A stretch of 64,000 bases of DNA from Phenylobacterium sp. (GCA_018001015.1 JAGNIV010000019.1:1-64000), one strand, 5' to 3'. Positions 8,851-19,340 are shown, counted from the stretch's first letter. The notes: generated from the letters alone by a model not told the origin. Made by a program: numbers and translations.

Positions 8851-9261
8851 TCAGTCCTCGTGCGTGTCGGAAGCGAGGTCCTGGGCGACCTTGGGATCGT
8901 CGAACAGCGCGTTGATGCGGCTGGCCTCATTGAAGGTCTCGTCGTGGACGAACTTCAGGTCCGGCGTGAACTTCATCTCGATGGTGCGGCCCAGCCGCCC
9001 GCGCAGGAACTTGGCGTGGCGGTTGAGGGCCTCCACCACCACCGAGAACTTCTCGCCCCCCAGGGGCTCGACGAAGCAGATGGCGTGACGCAGGTCCGGG
9101 CTCATGCGCACCTGGGTGAGCGTGACCGGCACGCCGGCCAGGTCGGGATCGAGAATCTCGTGATCGCGCATCACCTCGACAAGGGCGTGGCGGGTGAGTT
9201 CGCCGGCGCGCAATTGGCGCTGGCTGGGGCCGGAGGGCTTTCCGGCGGAATGACGTTTCAT
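8851..9261 (-). CDS. rbfA: ribosome-binding factor A
   Basis: A 136-residue KH-fold protein that helps mature the 16S rRNA 5' end and the 30S subunit, especially in the cold. The conserved N-terminal stretch [13 protein letters not shown] and the [15 protein letters not shown] strand region fit RbfA. It heads the rbfA-truB-rpsO group; infB, which usually lies immediately upstream, is 1.6 kb away here. Confidence 0.95.
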   Translation of the reverse strand: MKRHSAGKPSGPSQRQLRAGELTRHALVEVMRDHEILDPDLAGVPVTLTQVRMSPDLRHAICFVEPLGGEKFSVVVEALNRHAKFLRGRLGRTIEMKFTPDLKFVHDETFNEASRINALFDDPKVAQDLASDTHED

Positions 9262-9352
9262 GGCTTTGACCTTCGCGGGCCTGGCCCACGGATCGGACGG
9301 GGGTCTCAGGGAAGCCGGCGCTTCTAGTGAACCCGGGCGGGCAAGTCCAGCC

Positions 9353-10144
9353 CTACGCCCCGGTACGCTCCCTAAAAAAGGCGATCACCCGCTGCTCGGC
9401 GGCCTTGGTGGGGCCGTCCTCCTTCAGGTGCAGGGTCAGGACCGAGTGGGGCGCCATCTGGGCCGGGGCGGCGTCGGCGTCCGACAGTTCGATGGCCTCG
9501 AAGCGATCGCCGAACTCGCGGCGGAAGGTGTCGAACCGGGCGTCGGGGACGAAGGCGTCGCTGGTGAAGCGCAGGCCGATCATCGACAGGTCCTCGTCCT
9601 CGAACCGCTGCCTGGCGCAGGCGATCTCCTTGGCCGAGACCCCGATCCCGGCGCCGCGCCTGGGGTTCTTGCCGGCCAACGGCAGGGACGGCTGCGACAG
9701 CACCGGCGCCACCACGGCGGGCTCGGTCATCATGGCCAGCGCGAAGTTGCCGGTGAAGCACATGCCCACGGCCCCCACCCCCTTGCCGCCGCAGTCGGTG
9801 TGGGCCTGGCGGGCGAGCGCGCGCAGCCAATCGACGATGGGGCTCGACTTGTCGGTGGCCCAGACATTGAACTCGCGCCGGATGCAGATCCCGCCCAGCA
9901 TGGTCAGGACGCCCAGCGGATGGTTGGCCGGGCGGCCCGGCTGGCCAAACAGGTTGGGGCAGTAGACGCTCATCCCCGCCGCGGCCACCCGGTCGGCGAA
10001 GGCGATCACCAGCGGGTGCAGGCCCGGCATCTCATGGATGATGATGACGGCGGGTCCCGAGCCGCGCTTGTAGACGTCGCGTTTGCGATGGCCGTCGTCG
10101 AACTCGAACTTCTCGTAGTCGCTGAGCGCGGCCTCGTAGCCCAT
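9353..10144 (-). CDS. dienelactone hydrolase family protein
   Basis: A 263-residue alpha/beta hydrolase with the cysteine nucleophile of dienelactone hydrolases, Cys129 in GMCFTG, and the conserved Glu38 in HEMPG. The Asp/His partners are probably in SDAFVPD and the region around HSVLTLHL. No signal peptide is seen. Family members hydrolyse cyclic lactones in aromatic breakdown, but many orphan copies like this have no known substrate. It lies between infB and rbfA together with the DUF2939 gene, neither related to translation. Confidence 0.85.
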   Translation of the reverse strand: MGYEAALSDYEKFEFDDGHRKRDVYKRGSGPAVIIIHEMPGLHPLVIAFADRVAAAGMSVYCPNLFGQPGRPANHPLGVLTMLGGICIRREFNVWATDKSSPIVDWLRALARQAHTDCGGKGVGAVGMCFTGNFALAMMTEPAVVAPVLSQPSLPLAGKNPRRGAGIGVSAKEIACARQRFEDEDLSMIGLRFTSDAFVPDARFDTFRREFGDRFEAIELSDADAAPAQMAPHSVLTLHLKEDGPTKAAEQRVIAFFRERTGA

Positions 10145-10180
10145 GGCGTTTCCCCCACCCTTGGGAGCAGCCTAGCCCGA

Positions 10181-10690
10181 TCAGAGCTTGATGCGCAGGG
10201 TGGAAATATCGCCCTCGAAGCCGGAGAGCTTCCAGACGCCGTTCTCCTGGCTGAAGACCAGGACACAGGGACCGTCCTTTGACTTGGTCGCACAGACCCG
10301 GCCATCGTCCATCGCCTTCAGGGAGCCGGCGATGGCCACCCGGTTGGGGATCGGCTGGCCGGGCTTGTAGCCGTAGGATTCCGCGACCTTGTGGAAGACC
10401 TTGGGTTGAACCAGCGCGTCGCCAGCGATGTCGGCCAAGGCCGGGGCGAGGATGGCGCCCAAGGCGCCCCAGCCCTTTTCCACCTGCGGTTTGCGGGCTT
10501 CGGCGGTGAGGCGGGCGGCGATTTCCTGCTTCAGGGCGTCACGGTCGACATGGGCCTCGAAGGCGGCCTGATCCTCGTCGCGGATGGAGACCAGCAGGGC
10601 GTGGACATCGCCGGCCGCGTCCAGCCGCTGGGCCGTGGCGCAGCCTGAAAGGCCCATCGCCAGGGCGATCACCAGAAAGAAGCGCATCAT
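10181..10690 (-). CDS. DUF2939-type lipoprotein
   Basis: A 169-residue protein with a lipoprotein signal (MMRFFLVIALAMGLSGC, lipidation expected at Cys17), so probably anchored to a membrane facing the periplasm. The body resembles DUF2939 (segments FEAHVDRDALKQEIAARL and VWKLSGFEGDISTLR). Function unknown. It sits downstream of infB's terminator and 36 nt upstream of the dienelactone hydrolase gene, so these two may form their own unit. Confidence 0.75.
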   Translation of the reverse strand: MMRFFLVIALAMGLSGCATAQRLDAAGDVHALLVSIRDEDQAAFEAHVDRDALKQEIAARLTAEARKPQVEKGWGALGAILAPALADIAGDALVQPKVFHKVAESYGYKPGQPIPNRVAIAGSLKAMDDGRVCATKSKDGPCVLVFSQENGVWKLSGFEGDISTLRIKL

Positions 10691-10806
10691 CGTCTCCGCT
10701 TTGGCCCAGGGCCGAGTGCCCCGAAAATGGGGTGTCTTGAAGACCTTGGCGAGGGGCTATTCGCCCGGCGGGACCAAGGTCCACGCCGCGAACGCGTCGC
10801 CGGCAT

Positions 10807-10838
10807 CAAAAAGGCCTCCCCGTTTCCAGGGAGGCCTT
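10807..10838 (-). terminator. intrinsic terminator of infB
   Basis: Stem AAGGCCTCCC (10811-10820) / GGGAGGCCTT (10829-10838), with TTTTT on the minus strand at the left side. It separates infB from the DUF2939 gene. Confidence 0.85.
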
Positions 10839-10868
10839 CATGACTCTCAAGGTCGGGCCAAGGCGGCG

Positions 10869-13800
10869 CTAGAGGCTGCGCTTGACCTCTTCGAGGCTGA
10901 AGCACTCGATGGTGTCGCCTTCCTTGATGTCCTGGAAGCCCTGGAAGAACATCCCGCACTCCTGGCCGGCGTTGACCTCGTTGACCTCGTCCTTGAAGCG
11001 CTTGAGCGTCTGCAGGGTGCCGAGTTCGAGGACCACGATGTCGGCCCGGATGATGCGGACGCGGGCGCCCTTGCGGACCGTGCCCTCGGTGACGCGGCAA
11101 CCGGCGACGCGGCCAACCTTGGTGATGTCGAAGACCTGCAGGACTTCGGCGTTGCCGAGGAAGGTTTCGCGCTGTTCCGGTGCGAGCATGCCCGAGAGCA
11201 CGCCCTTGATGTCGTCGATCAGGTCGTAGATCACCGAATAGTAGCGGATCTCCACGCCTTCACGCTCGGCGAGCTGGCGGGCCTGGCTGGAGGCGCGGAC
11301 GTTGAAGCCGAGGATCGGCGAGTTCGCCCCCTTCGCCAGCATGACGTCGCTCTCGCTGATGGCGCCGGCGCCCGACAGGATGATCCGCGCGCGGACCTCG
11401 TCGGTGCCGAGCTTGTCCAGCGAGGACACGATGGCCTCCGCCGAGCCTTGCACGTCGGCCTTGATGATGACCGGCAGCTCGGAAATCTTCTTGTCCTGCA
11501 GCTTGGCCATGAAGTCGGCCATGGTCACGCCGCCGGCGACCGGCGAACCGGCCTTTTCACGCTTCACGCGGGTCCGGTAGGCGGTCAGCTCGCGGGCGCG
11601 GGCCTCGCTCTCCACCACCGCGAAGGGCTCGCCCGGCGAGGGCGTGCCGTCGAGGCCGAGGATTTCCACCGGCACCGAGGGCCCCGCCGCGTCGAGTTGC
11701 TCGTCGCGTTCGTTGAACAGGGCGCGGACCCGGCCGAAGCTGGAGCCGGCCACGACGATGTCGCCGCGCTTCAGGGTGCCGCGCTTGACCAGCACGGTGG
11801 AGACCGCGCCGCGGCCCCGATCCAGCTTGGCCTCGATGACGGTGCCGTCGGCGGTGCGGTCGGGGTTGGCCTTCAGGTCCATGACCTCGGCCTGCAGCAG
11901 GATACCCTCGATCAGGTCGTCGAGGCCGAGCTTCTGGGTCGCCGAGACCTGGATGGCCTGGGTGTCGCCACCGAGGCTTTCCACGACGATCTCGTGCTGC
12001 AGCAGCTCGTTGATCACCCGTTGCGGATCGGCGCCGGGCTTATCGATCTTGTTGATGGCCACGATGATCGGCGCGCCGGAAGCCCGGGCGTGATGGATGG
12101 CCTCGATGGTCTGGGGCATGACGCCGTCGTCGGCGGCCACCACCAGGATGACGATGTCGGTGACGTCGGCGCCACGGGCCCGCATCGCCGAGAAGGCGGC
12201 GTGGCCGGGGGTGTCGAGGAAGGTGACGGCCTGGCCGCTTTCCAGACGCACCTGATAGGCGCCGATGTGCTGGGTGATGCCGCCGTGCTCGCCCTTGGCC
12301 ACGTCGGCCGAGCGCAGGGCGTCCAGCAGGGAGGTCTTGCCGTGGTCGACGTGACCCATGACCGCCACGACCGGGGGCCGGGACACCAGGTGATCGTCGA
12401 GATCCTCGTCGCCGATGAAGCCTTCTTCGACGTCGGCTTCCGACACGCGGCGGACGGTGTGACCGAACTCGGTGGCCACCAGCTCGGCGGTGTCGTTGTC
12501 GATGACGTCGTTGATCTTCAGCATCACGCCCTGACGCATCAGGAACTTGATGATCTCCACGCCGCGGGTCGCCATCCGGTTGGCGAGTTCCGCCACGGTG
12601 ATGACGTCGGGAATGATGACTTCGCGCGCGGCGCGGGCGGCTTCCTGGCCGCCGCCCTTGCGCTTCTCGCGTTCACGCTCACGGGCCCGGCGAACCGAGG
12701 CCAGGGAGCGCATGCGTTCGACGGCGCTCTCGTCATCCCCGGCCACGGCCTGGATGGTGAGACGGCCTTCGCGGCGCTGCTGGGCGCCCTTGACGCGGGA
12801 GATGGCCTTGGTGGGGGCCGCATTGGCCTTGCGGCGCGTATCCTCTTCATCGTCACGACGGGCGATGGTGTCGCCGCCGCCGGGCCGCGGGGCCTGGCGG
12901 GTGGCGCGCTGAACCTCGGGCGTGGCGGGCGGCGCGTTGGGCGTCGGACGCCCGGCGCCGGGACGCGCGCCGCCGGGGCGAGCCCCGTCACGCGGCGCAG
13001 CCGGACGCGGCGCGAGGGCCGAATAACGGACGGTGTCTCCGCCGGCCGCGGGCGGGGCGGCGGGACGCGGACCGCGGTCGCCCTGGGGACGCTCGCCGCC
13101 GGGACGGCCGCCGGCCGCGGGGCGGTCGGCCTGGGGACGATCCTGACCGGGACGCGGGGCGCGCTGGCCGAAATTGGTGTTCTCGAACCGGCCGGGCGCC
13201 CGCTCGGGACGATAGGTGGTGGTCGAGGGCCGGTCGTCGCGGCGTTCGCGGGACGGCTCATAGGTGCGGGTCTGGCCCGGCTGGGCCGGAGCCTGCGGCG
13301 AGGCCGGACGCGGCGCGGGGGCGGAAGCCACCGGCTGCTGCGGGGTCGGCGCGGCGGGCGCCGGGGTCGGAGCCACCGGGGCGGCGGGCGTCGCGGCCAC
13401 AGGGGTGGGAGCCGGGGCCGGGGCCGCCGGAGCTTCAGCCACCGGAGCGGGGGCGGGGGTCGGTGCGGCGACCGGGGCCGGCGGCGCGACTTCCACCGGC
13501 TTGGGCGCGGCGGCCTGGGCGGCCGCGGCGCGGGCGCTGGCCTCGCGGGCCGCCTGCTCAGCGGCCTGGCGGGCCTGATGTTCGCGGGCGAGTTCGATGG
13601 CGCGCTGACGGGCGCGTTGCTCCTCGGCCGACAGATTACCATCGGCGGTCGGTCCGCCGGCCGGACGCGGCGCGGACGGCGCCGGCGGTGTGAAGACCCG
13701 CTTCTCGGCCGGAGACGGCGCGGCCAGGTTGCCCTGGGGCGCGGAATGGGTGCGGGCGCGCTTGGTCTCGACGACCACGGTCTTGGATCGGCCGTGGCTG

Positions 13801-13916
13801 AAGCTCTGCTTCACCGTACCCGCGCTCACCGACCCTGCGACGCCACGCGGCTTCAGGGTGAGAGGTGCGCGTCCGCCAGGGGCGGGGGGTCGGCCGTTGT
13901 CGTTCTCGTCGCTCAT
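10869..13916 (-). CDS. infB: translation initiation factor IF-2
   Basis: A 1015-residue GTPase that places initiator tRNA on the 30S subunit and drives subunit joining. The first ~430 residues are low-complexity, rich in Pro, Ala, Arg and Gln, as in other Caulobacter-type IF-2 proteins. The G domain carries GHVDHGKTS (G1), DTPGHAAF (G3) and NKIDKP (G4), followed by the EF-Tu-like and C-terminal initiator-tRNA binding domains. It follows ylxR after an 85-nt gap and ends before a strong terminator. Confidence 0.97.
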   Translation of the reverse strand: MSDENDNGRPPAPGGRAPLTLKPRGVAGSVSAGTVKQSFSHGRSKTVVVETKRARTHSAPQGNLAAPSPAEKRVFTPPAPSAPRPAGGPTADGNLSAEEQRARQRAIELAREHQARQAAEQAAREASARAAAAQAAAPKPVEVAPPAPVAAPTPAPAPVAEAPAAPAPAPTPVAATPAAPVAPTPAPAAPTPQQPVASAPAPRPASPQAPAQPGQTRTYEPSRERRDDRPSTTTYRPERAPGRFENTNFGQRAPRPGQDRPQADRPAAGGRPGGERPQGDRGPRPAAPPAAGGDTVRYSALAPRPAAPRDGARPGGARPGAGRPTPNAPPATPEVQRATRQAPRPGGGDTIARRDDEEDTRRKANAAPTKAISRVKGAQQRREGRLTIQAVAGDDESAVERMRSLASVRRAREREREKRKGGGQEAARAAREVIIPDVITVAELANRMATRGVEIIKFLMRQGVMLKINDVIDNDTAELVATEFGHTVRRVSEADVEEGFIGDEDLDDHLVSRPPVVAVMGHVDHGKTSLLDALRSADVAKGEHGGITQHIGAYQVRLESGQAVTFLDTPGHAAFSAMRARGADVTDIVILVVAADDGVMPQTIEAIHHARASGAPIIVAINKIDKPGADPQRVINELLQHEIVVESLGGDTQAIQVSATQKLGLDDLIEGILLQAEVMDLKANPDRTADGTVIEAKLDRGRGAVSTVLVKRGTLKRGDIVVAGSSFGRVRALFNERDEQLDAAGPSVPVEILGLDGTPSPGEPFAVVESEARARELTAYRTRVKREKAGSPVAGGVTMADFMAKLQDKKISELPVIIKADVQGSAEAIVSSLDKLGTDEVRARIILSGAGAISESDVMLAKGANSPILGFNVRASSQARQLAEREGVEIRYYSVIYDLIDDIKGVLSGMLAPEQRETFLGNAEVLQVFDITKVGRVAGCRVTEGTVRKGARVRIIRADIVVLELGTLQTLKRFKDEVNEVNAGQECGMFFQGFQDIKEGDTIECFSLEEVKRSL

Positions 13917-14001
13917 GCGCTCGCTTTACATACCGGCCGGGCGTTCCGACCACGTTCAATAGCTTTAGGCGCGCGGAACGAAGTTCGTTCCGCCCGCCTC
14001 T

Positions 14002-14640
14002 TCAGGGCTCCTCGCGCCAACTCTCGGGAAGGAGCGGGCGGAAGCCAGAGAGTCGGTGGACGTCGAATGTCCACTGATCGGCGCCGCGCCCCGCAAGGAA
14101 GCCGGTGTGTATCACATTCTCTCCGCCCAAGGCCAAACCCAATTCCTCATTGGAATAGAGTCCGAGAAGCTTGGGCGCCCGCGGTGACTTGCGGGCCACA
14201 TTGAGGATCTTGCGGCGACCGTCCGCCGCGCCGTCGGCGGCCTCGATCACCCAGGCCGCGCGACCGGCGTTCAACGCCGAGGCGACCTTTTCATATCCGG
14301 AGATAAGATCACCCGCCCGCTTGGCAAGACCCAGGCCGTCCAGCACCCGGCGACGCAGCAGGCTGTCCACCTGGTCGGCGAGATCGGGGCTGGCGGTGAG
14401 CTTGGCCTTGGCGGAGCGGGAAAACAGGCCCTTGCGCGCCGCGGTCTCCACCGAGGCGCGGTCGGCGGCGACCCACATCCCGCGGCCCGGCAGCTTGCGC
14501 GCCAGGTCGGGGACCACGACCCCGCCCGGACCCGCCACAAAGCGGATCAGGCGGTCCTCAGCCATCACCTCGCCCGTGACGATGTCGCGGCGTTCGCGCG
14601 CGACCTGAGCCAGGGTGGTGGGGACGGTGGAGGCGGTCAC
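14002..14640 (-). CDS. YlxR-type RNA-binding protein (DUF448) with L7Ae-like C-terminus
   Basis: A 212-residue protein. Residues 15-95 form the YlxR/DUF448 domain (RERRDIVTGEV, then DLARKLPGRGMWV). Residues 100-190 resemble a ribosomal L7Ae/L30e fold (LGLAKRAGDLISGYEKV). In alphaproteobacteria this two-domain form lies between nusA and infB, as here, suggesting an RNA-binding role in transcription or ribosome assembly. It starts 8 nt after the nusA stop. Confidence 0.88.
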   Translation of the reverse strand: MTASTVPTTLAQVARERRDIVTGEVMAEDRLIRFVAGPGGVVVPDLARKLPGRGMWVAADRASVETAARKGLFSRSAKAKLTASPDLADQVDSLLRRRVLDGLGLAKRAGDLISGYEKVASALNAGRAAWVIEAADGAADGRRKILNVARKSPRAPKLLGLYSNEELGLALGGENVIHTGFLAGRGADQWTFDVHRLSGFRPLLPESWREEP

Positions 14641-14648
14641 GCTGAGGC

Positions 14649-16385
14649 TTACGCCTCCTCGCTGTCGGCGGCGGGGGCTTCGGTCTCAACCTCGACGTGG
14701 GCCGGAGCCGCGGCTTGGGCGCCGCGGACACCGAACACCTGCTCTTCTTCCGAGAGCTCGACCTCGGCCACCTCTTGCGCCTCCGGCTCGGGCGGGGCCT
14801 CGACCCAGCCCATGGCCACGCGAGCCCGCATGATCAGGGCCTCGGCGTCGGCCGCGTCCATGTTGAAGGCTTCCAGGATGCCCGGCTCGCGAACCCGCTC
14901 GCCGTCCTTGCTCTCGAACCAGCCGCGCAGATCGTCGGGGATCAGGCCGGCCAGATCCTCGATGCTCTTCACGTCGCCGGCGCCAAGGGCCACGGCGACC
15001 GGCAGGGTGACGCCCTCGATCTCCAGCAGGGCGTCCTCGACGCCGTAGTCGCGGCGCTTGCCGTCCAGCTCGGCGGCTTCCTTTTCCAGGAAGTCGCGGG
15101 CGCGGGCCTGGATTTCCTCGGCGGTATCCTCGTCGAAGCCCTCGATGGCGGCCACTTCGGCGTTCTCGACATAGGCGACGTCTTCAACGCTGGCGAAGCC
15201 TTCGGTGACCAGCAGCTGCGCGATGACCTCGTCGACGTCCAGGGCTTCCTGGAACAGGGTGGTGCGCTCGGAGAACTCCCGCTGACGGCGCTCGCTCTCC
15301 TGGCTCTCGGTCATGATGTCGATCTGCCAGCCGGTCAGCTGGCTGGCGAGACGGACGTTCTGGCCACGGCGGCCGATGGCCAGGCTGAGCTGCTCATCGG
15401 GAACGACGACTTCGACGCGCTCGTCCTCCTCGTCCATGACGACCTTGGAGACTTCGGCGGGGGCCAGGCCGTTGACGATGAAGGTCGCCTCGTCCGGGCT
15501 CCACTGAATGATGTCGATCTTCTCGCCCTGCAGCTCGGCCACCACCGCCTGCACGCGCGAACCGCGCATGCCGACGCAGGCGCCGACCGGGTCGATGGAG
15601 CTGTCGTTGGAGACCACGGCCATCTTGGCCCGGCTGCCCGGATCGCGGGCCACGGCGCGGATTTCGATGACGCCGTCGTACACTTCAGGGACCTCCTGGG
15701 CGAACAGCTTGGCCATGAAGCCGCCGTGGGCGCGGCTGAGCAGGATCTGCGGGCCCTTGGTCTCCCGGCGGACGTCGTAGATGTAGCAGCGGATACGGTC
15801 GCCGATGTTGAAGTTCTCGCGCGGGATCGACTGGTCGCGGCGCATGATGCCCTCGCCGCGGCCCAGGTCGACGACGGTGTTGCCGTACTCGACCCGCTTG
15901 ACCACGCCGTTGACGATCTCGCCCACGCGGTCCTTGAACTCTTCGTGCTGGCGCTCGCGCTCGGCCTCGCGGACCTTGCCGGTCACCACCTGGCGGGCCA
16001 TCTGGGTCTGCACCCGGCCGAACTCGAAGGGCGGCAGGATTTCTTCGTAGGTCTTGCCGACGAAGGCGTCCTTGTCGACGCTGAGGGCCTCTCGCAGGCG
16101 GCGCGAACCCATCGGCTCGCTGGGGCCGTCCTCGCTGTCCTCGGCTTCATAGACCAGATCGTCGGGGATCACGGTGATCACGCGCTTGATGATGGTCTCG
16201 CCGGTCTTGGGATCGATGTGGACCCGGATGTCGTGCTCGGCGCCGTAGCGCGAGCGGGCGCCCTTCTGGATCGCTTCCTCGATCGCCTCGATGACGATTT
16301 CCTTGTCGATCGACTTCTCGCGGGCCACGGCCTCGGCGATCTGCAGGAGTTCAAGCCGGTTGGCTGAAATGCCGGTCAGGCTCAT
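14649..16385 (-). CDS. nusA: transcription termination/antitermination protein NusA
   Basis: A 578-residue NusA that binds RNA polymerase and nascent RNA to control pausing, termination and antitermination. Its order is an N-terminal RNAP-binding domain (1-130), S1 domain (about 135-200, [19 protein letters not shown]), two KH domains ([26 protein letters not shown]) and acidic C-terminal repeats ending in a Glu/Ala-rich tail. It follows rimP by 12 nt in the conserved rimP-nusA-ylxR-infB operon. Confidence 0.97.
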   Translation of the reverse strand: MSLTGISANRLELLQIAEAVAREKSIDKEIVIEAIEEAIQKGARSRYGAEHDIRVHIDPKTGETIIKRVITVIPDDLVYEAEDSEDGPSEPMGSRRLREALSVDKDAFVGKTYEEILPPFEFGRVQTQMARQVVTGKVREAERERQHEEFKDRVGEIVNGVVKRVEYGNTVVDLGRGEGIMRRDQSIPRENFNIGDRIRCYIYDVRRETKGPQILLSRAHGGFMAKLFAQEVPEVYDGVIEIRAVARDPGSRAKMAVVSNDSSIDPVGACVGMRGSRVQAVVAELQGEKIDIIQWSPDEATFIVNGLAPAEVSKVVMDEEDERVEVVVPDEQLSLAIGRRGQNVRLASQLTGWQIDIMTESQESERRQREFSERTTLFQEALDVDEVIAQLLVTEGFASVEDVAYVENAEVAAIEGFDEDTAEEIQARARDFLEKEAAELDGKRRDYGVEDALLEIEGVTLPVAVALGAGDVKSIEDLAGLIPDDLRGWFESKDGERVREPGILEAFNMDAADAEALIMRARVAMGWVEAPPEPEAQEVAEVELSEEEQVFGVRGAQAAAPAHVEVETEAPAADSEEA

Positions 16386-16397
16386 GATCTTATCCTC

Positions 16398-16940
16398 TTA
16401 CTCGGGCGTCTGTTGCGGGGTGTCGGCCAGCCGTGCGGCGCGCTCATCGGCGCCGCGCTTCATCAGCTGGTCGGTCAGGATCAGTTTGGCCTCGACGATC
16501 CAGGCGAAGGGGACCAGGGCGGTCTCCGCCTCCCCCTCCAGATCGATGGCGACATTGTCGTCCTCGACCCCGGCCAGCATGCCGCGGAAGCGCTTGCGGC
16601 CGTCGGCGACGCGGTCGAGTTCAAGGCGGGCCTCATGGCCCTCGTAGTTGGCGAAGTCCTTCATCCGGGTCAGGGGCCGGTCGACGCCGGGGGACGAGAC
16701 TTCCAGGGTGTATTCGCCGCTGATCGGGTCGGCGGCGTCCATCACCTCGGAGATGGCGCGCGACAGCTTGGCGCAATCCTCGACGATCATCTCACCGTCC
16801 GGGGTCTCGGCCATGATCTGCAGCCGGCGCGCATGCTCGCCGCCCATCAGGCGCAGGCGGACGATCTCGTATCCCGAGGCCTCGGCGACGGGATCCAGCA
16901 GCTCCAGGAGCGATCTATCTTCTGCGGTCTTGCCTCGCAT
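16398..16940 (-). CDS. rimP: ribosome maturation factor RimP
   Basis: A 180-residue protein needed for 30S maturation. The [12 protein letters not shown] motif, diagnostic for RimP, is near residue 95, and the C-terminal SH3-like barrel contains VALIDLEG-like residues (NVAIDLEGE). It is the first gene of the rimP-nusA-ylxR-infB group. Upstream lies a terminator-like hairpin with a T run (16963-16993). Confidence 0.96.
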   Translation of the reverse strand: MRGKTAEDRSLLELLDPVAEASGYEIVRLRLMGGEHARRLQIMAETPDGEMIVEDCAKLSRAISEVMDAADPISGEYTLEVSSPGVDRPLTRMKDFANYEGHEARLELDRVADGRKRFRGMLAGVEDDNVAIDLEGEAETALVPFAWIVEAKLILTDQLMKRGADERAARLADTPQQTPE

Positions 16941-16962
16941 AGGCTCGGCGGCTCTCCGGCAA

Positions 16963-17014
16963 CAAAAAAGCGGCCGGGCCGAAGCCTGCCGCTCATAGGC
17001 GCTATCCAGCGCTT
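16963..17014 (-). terminator. hairpin with T run before rimP (terminator or leader attenuator)
   Basis: On the minus strand a stem with outer arms AGCGGC/GCCGCT (16969-16993) and an inner GGC/GCC is followed by TTTTTTG (16968-16962). A second small hairpin, AGGCGCT/AGCGCTT, is at 16997-17014. It could end the upstream kinase-like gene (stop at 17047) or act as a leader attenuator of the rimP-nusA operon; sequence alone does not decide. Confidence 0.6.
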
Positions 17015-17046
17015 ACGGACGATGTGAGCGCCTCTATAGCACTCCG

Positions 17047-17583
17047 CTACCGGCTTGTCAGCCCCAGGGCGCCCGCCATCTCCGAGGCGATCCGCGCGGG
17101 CGGAGCGGCGCTGAAGATGCGTATGTCGCCCTGGTCCAGATAATCGGCGAACCGGCGGGCGAACTTGGCGGTTTCCCTGGCCTCGTCGAGGTTGAAGCCG
17201 CGGCGCATCTGCCGGGCCACCACGATCCGGGTTGCAACCCCCAGGTCTTCGCTGGGCAGGAGCCGGATCGAGGTTCCCGCCGCCCTCACCCGCGCCTGGT
17301 TGGTCGCCAGCAGCTCGGCGGGCGTATCGCGGGCCAGGAATCCCGACGACAGGGCCATGACGCAGGTCGCCGGCGACTCGCTGGCCAGGGTGGCGAAGAG
17401 CGCGGCGTTCAGCTCGACATAGCGTGCATAACCCTGCCCCCGAATCACCGCGTCGATTTGGCCGACGCGGGCCATGAATTGCTGATCCAGATCGACGAAG
17501 GCGCAGCCCAGCTGGCGGGCCAGTTCGGCTCCTGCCGTTGTCTTGCCGACCCCGCCCGGGCCGATGAGGAAGATGCGCGCCAT
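17047..17583 (-). CDS. shikimate-kinase-like P-loop protein
   Basis: A 178-residue single-domain P-loop kinase with Walker A GPGGVGKTT at residues 8-16 and an Asp31-Leu-Asp33 pair at the position where shikimate kinases bind substrate. The family's central Gly-Gly-Gly motif is replaced by LSSGFL, so it is probably a paralogue rather than the true AroK. The substrate is unknown. It is transcribed away from ppa and towards rimP, with a T-run hairpin downstream. Confidence 0.7.
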   Translation of the reverse strand: MARIFLIGPGGVGKTTAGAELARQLGCAFVDLDQQFMARVGQIDAVIRGQGYARYVELNAALFATLASESPATCVMALSSGFLARDTPAELLATNQARVRAAGTSIRLLPSEDLGVATRIVVARQMRRGFNLDEARETAKFARRFADYLDQGDIRIFSAAPPARIASEMAGALGLTSR

Positions 17584-17697
17584 GGACGCAAACCCGAGCC
17601 CCGAGCGGGGCCGGCGTCAAGCAGGGCCTTTATCCGCGACGGCGAATGGTCCAAAGACCGCGCCTACTCTTCCTGTGTGTGAAAAGGCCATCTCCCC

Positions 17698-18267
17698 ATG
17701 GACATTTCCAAGATCTCGGTGGGCTTCAATCCGCCGTACGACGTCAACGCCATCATCGAGATTCCGCAAGGCGGGGAACCGGTGAAGTACGAGCTCGATA
17801 AGGAAAGCGGCGCGATCTATGTCGACCGCTTCCTGCACACCGCGATGTTCTATCCCGGCAATTACGGCTTCGTCCCCCACACCCTTTCGGGCGACGGCGA
17901 CCCCATGGACATCCTGGTGGTGGGGCCGACCCCCGTGGTGCCCGGCGCGATCATCCGCTGCCGCCCGATCGGCTGCCTGATGATGGTCGACGAGGCCGGC
18001 AACGACGAGAAGATCCTGGCCGTGCCGGTGGACAAGCTGCACCCCTTCTATGCGGGGCTCGACAGCTGGCGCGGCCTGCCCTCCATCCTCACCGAGCAGA
18101 TCGCCCACTTCTTCCAGCACTATAAGGACCTGGAAAAGGGCAAGTCGGTGGAGATCGTCCGCTGGGCCGATCCGGAAGAGACCGGCGAGCTGATCCGCCA
18201 GGGCATCGAGCTGAACACCAAGGTGGAGGCCGAGAAGGCCGCCGCCAAGCTCAAGCAACTGAAGTAG
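17698..18267 (+). CDS. ppa: inorganic pyrophosphatase (family I)
   Basis: A 189-residue soluble pyrophosphatase hydrolysing PPi to phosphate. The family I signature DGDPMDILV is at about residues 65-73, preceded by NYGFVPHTL. Its stop codon abuts the trmB stop (convergent, no spacer), and the divergent gap to the upstream kinase-like gene is 114 nt. Confidence 0.97.
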   Translation: MDISKISVGFNPPYDVNAIIEIPQGGEPVKYELDKESGAIYVDRFLHTAMFYPGNYGFVPHTLSGDGDPMDILVVGPTPVVPGAIIRCRPIGCLMMVDEAGNDEKILAVPVDKLHPFYAGLDSWRGLPSILTEQIAHFFQHYKDLEKGKSVEIVRWADPEETGELIRQGIELNTKVEAEKAAAKLKQLK

Positions 18268-18945
18268 TCAGACTCTGGTTTTTTCGAAGTCCAGGAACAC
18301 CGGCGCGCAGTCGCCCAGGCGCTTTTCCTCGTAGCGCGTGGTGATGTGGTCGGCGGGCGGGACGCGCCAGTCATCGGCGCGTTCCGCCGGCCAGACGAAC
18401 AGGCCGCCGGCCAGCACCCGCTCCAGGGTCCAGTCGGCATAGTCGGCCCAGTCGGTGGCGAAGCGGAGCTTTCCACCCGGCTTCAGCAGGCGGGCGAGTT
18501 CGGCCAGGGTCTCGGCCTGGATCAGCCGGCGCTTGTTGTGCCGCGCCTTGGGCCAGGGATCGGGGAACAGCACGAACACGCGGTCGAGACAGGCGTCGGG
18601 CATCCGCGCCATCAGCTCGCGTACGTCATTGTCGTGGATGCGGACGTTCCGCAGCCCCGCCTCGTCGATGTGCCGCAGGGCGCTGGCGACGCCGTTCAGG
18701 AAGGGCTCCGCGCCGAGGATCAGGATGTCGGGGGCGCGGGCGGCCTGGGCGGCCATGTGCTCGCCGCCGCCGAACCCGATCTCCAGCCAGACCTCGCGGG
18801 CGGCGGGCGCCAGGGTCTTGGGGTCGAAGGCTTCCAGCGGCGCGCGGACCTGCGGCAGCAGGCTGTCCATCAGGGCGGCCTGGCGCGGCTTGATGGGCCG
18901 TGACTTCAGGCGGCCGAAGGACCGGAGGGGCGGGTGACTTTCCAT
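18268..18945 (-). CDS. trmB: tRNA (guanine-N7-)-methyltransferase
   Basis: A 225-residue SAM-dependent enzyme that makes m7G46 in tRNA. The SAM-binding EIGFGGGEH motif and the family signature VFVLFPDPWPKARHNKRRL are present. The start at 18945 (MESHPPLRS) gives the normal length; the frame stays open upstream into the DUF1232 gene, but those residues do not fit the family. It is the last gene of the metK-side minus run and converges on ppa. Confidence 0.94.
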   Translation of the reverse strand: MESHPPLRSFGRLKSRPIKPRQAALMDSLLPQVRAPLEAFDPKTLAPAAREVWLEIGFGGGEHMAAQAARAPDILILGAEPFLNGVASALRHIDEAGLRNVRIHDNDVRELMARMPDACLDRVFVLFPDPWPKARHNKRRLIQAETLAELARLLKPGGKLRFATDWADYADWTLERVLAGGLFVWPAERADDWRVPPADHITTRYEEKRLGDCAPVFLDFEKTRV

Positions 18946-18956
18946 TTGTCCCGGCT

Positions 18957-19340
18957 CTAGCCCAGCCGCGCGTGGCGAGCCAGCAGCATACCGCCTGCGA
19001 TGATGACGGCCAGCCAGATGAGGATCACGGCGCCGGCCGCGATCATGCTCACCGGACGGCGTGCGGCGGCTTCGGCGGCGGCGCGGTGAGTGTCCATCAC
19101 CTGCGACGGAATCATACGGATCGCCAGCCAAAGGCCGAGCGGAACCAGAACCAGATCGTCGAGATACCCCAGCACCGGGATGAAGTCGGGGATGAGGTCG
19201 ATCGGCGACAGGGCGTAGGCCGCGACGGCCAGACCCAGCAGCTTGGCGGCGACCGGCGTGCGCGGGTCACGCGCCGCCAGCCAGACGGCGTGGGCGTCCC
19301 GCCGCAGCGAGAACGCCCAGCGCCGTAGCGCCTCGATCAG
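18957..19340 (-). CDS. DUF1232 (YkvA-like) membrane protein, probable CTG start
   Basis: About 127 residues. The DUF1232 core reads [20 protein letters not shown], preceded by [11 protein letters not shown] and followed by [10 protein letters not shown]; a transmembrane segment lies near the C-terminus ([20 protein letters not shown]). The first ATG in frame (19175) would cut the domain in half. The only reasonable start is CTG at 19340, which overlaps the metK stop (CTGA), giving [10 protein letters not shown]. Function unknown. Translation is likely coupled to metK. Confidence 0.75.
   Translation of the reverse strand: MIEALRRWAFSLRRDAHAVWLAARDPRTPVAAKLLGLAVAAYALSPIDLIPDFIPVLGYLDDLVLVPLGLWLAIRMIPSQVMDTHRAAAEAAARRPVSMIAAGAVILIWLAVIIAGGMLLARHARLG

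Noticed and set aside
10584..14204. Very long open frame on the plus strand opposite infB
   Set aside because: It is the antisense shadow of a strongly supported IF-2 gene; the translation is Gly/Arg/His/Asp-rich without domains, as expected from high third-position GC.
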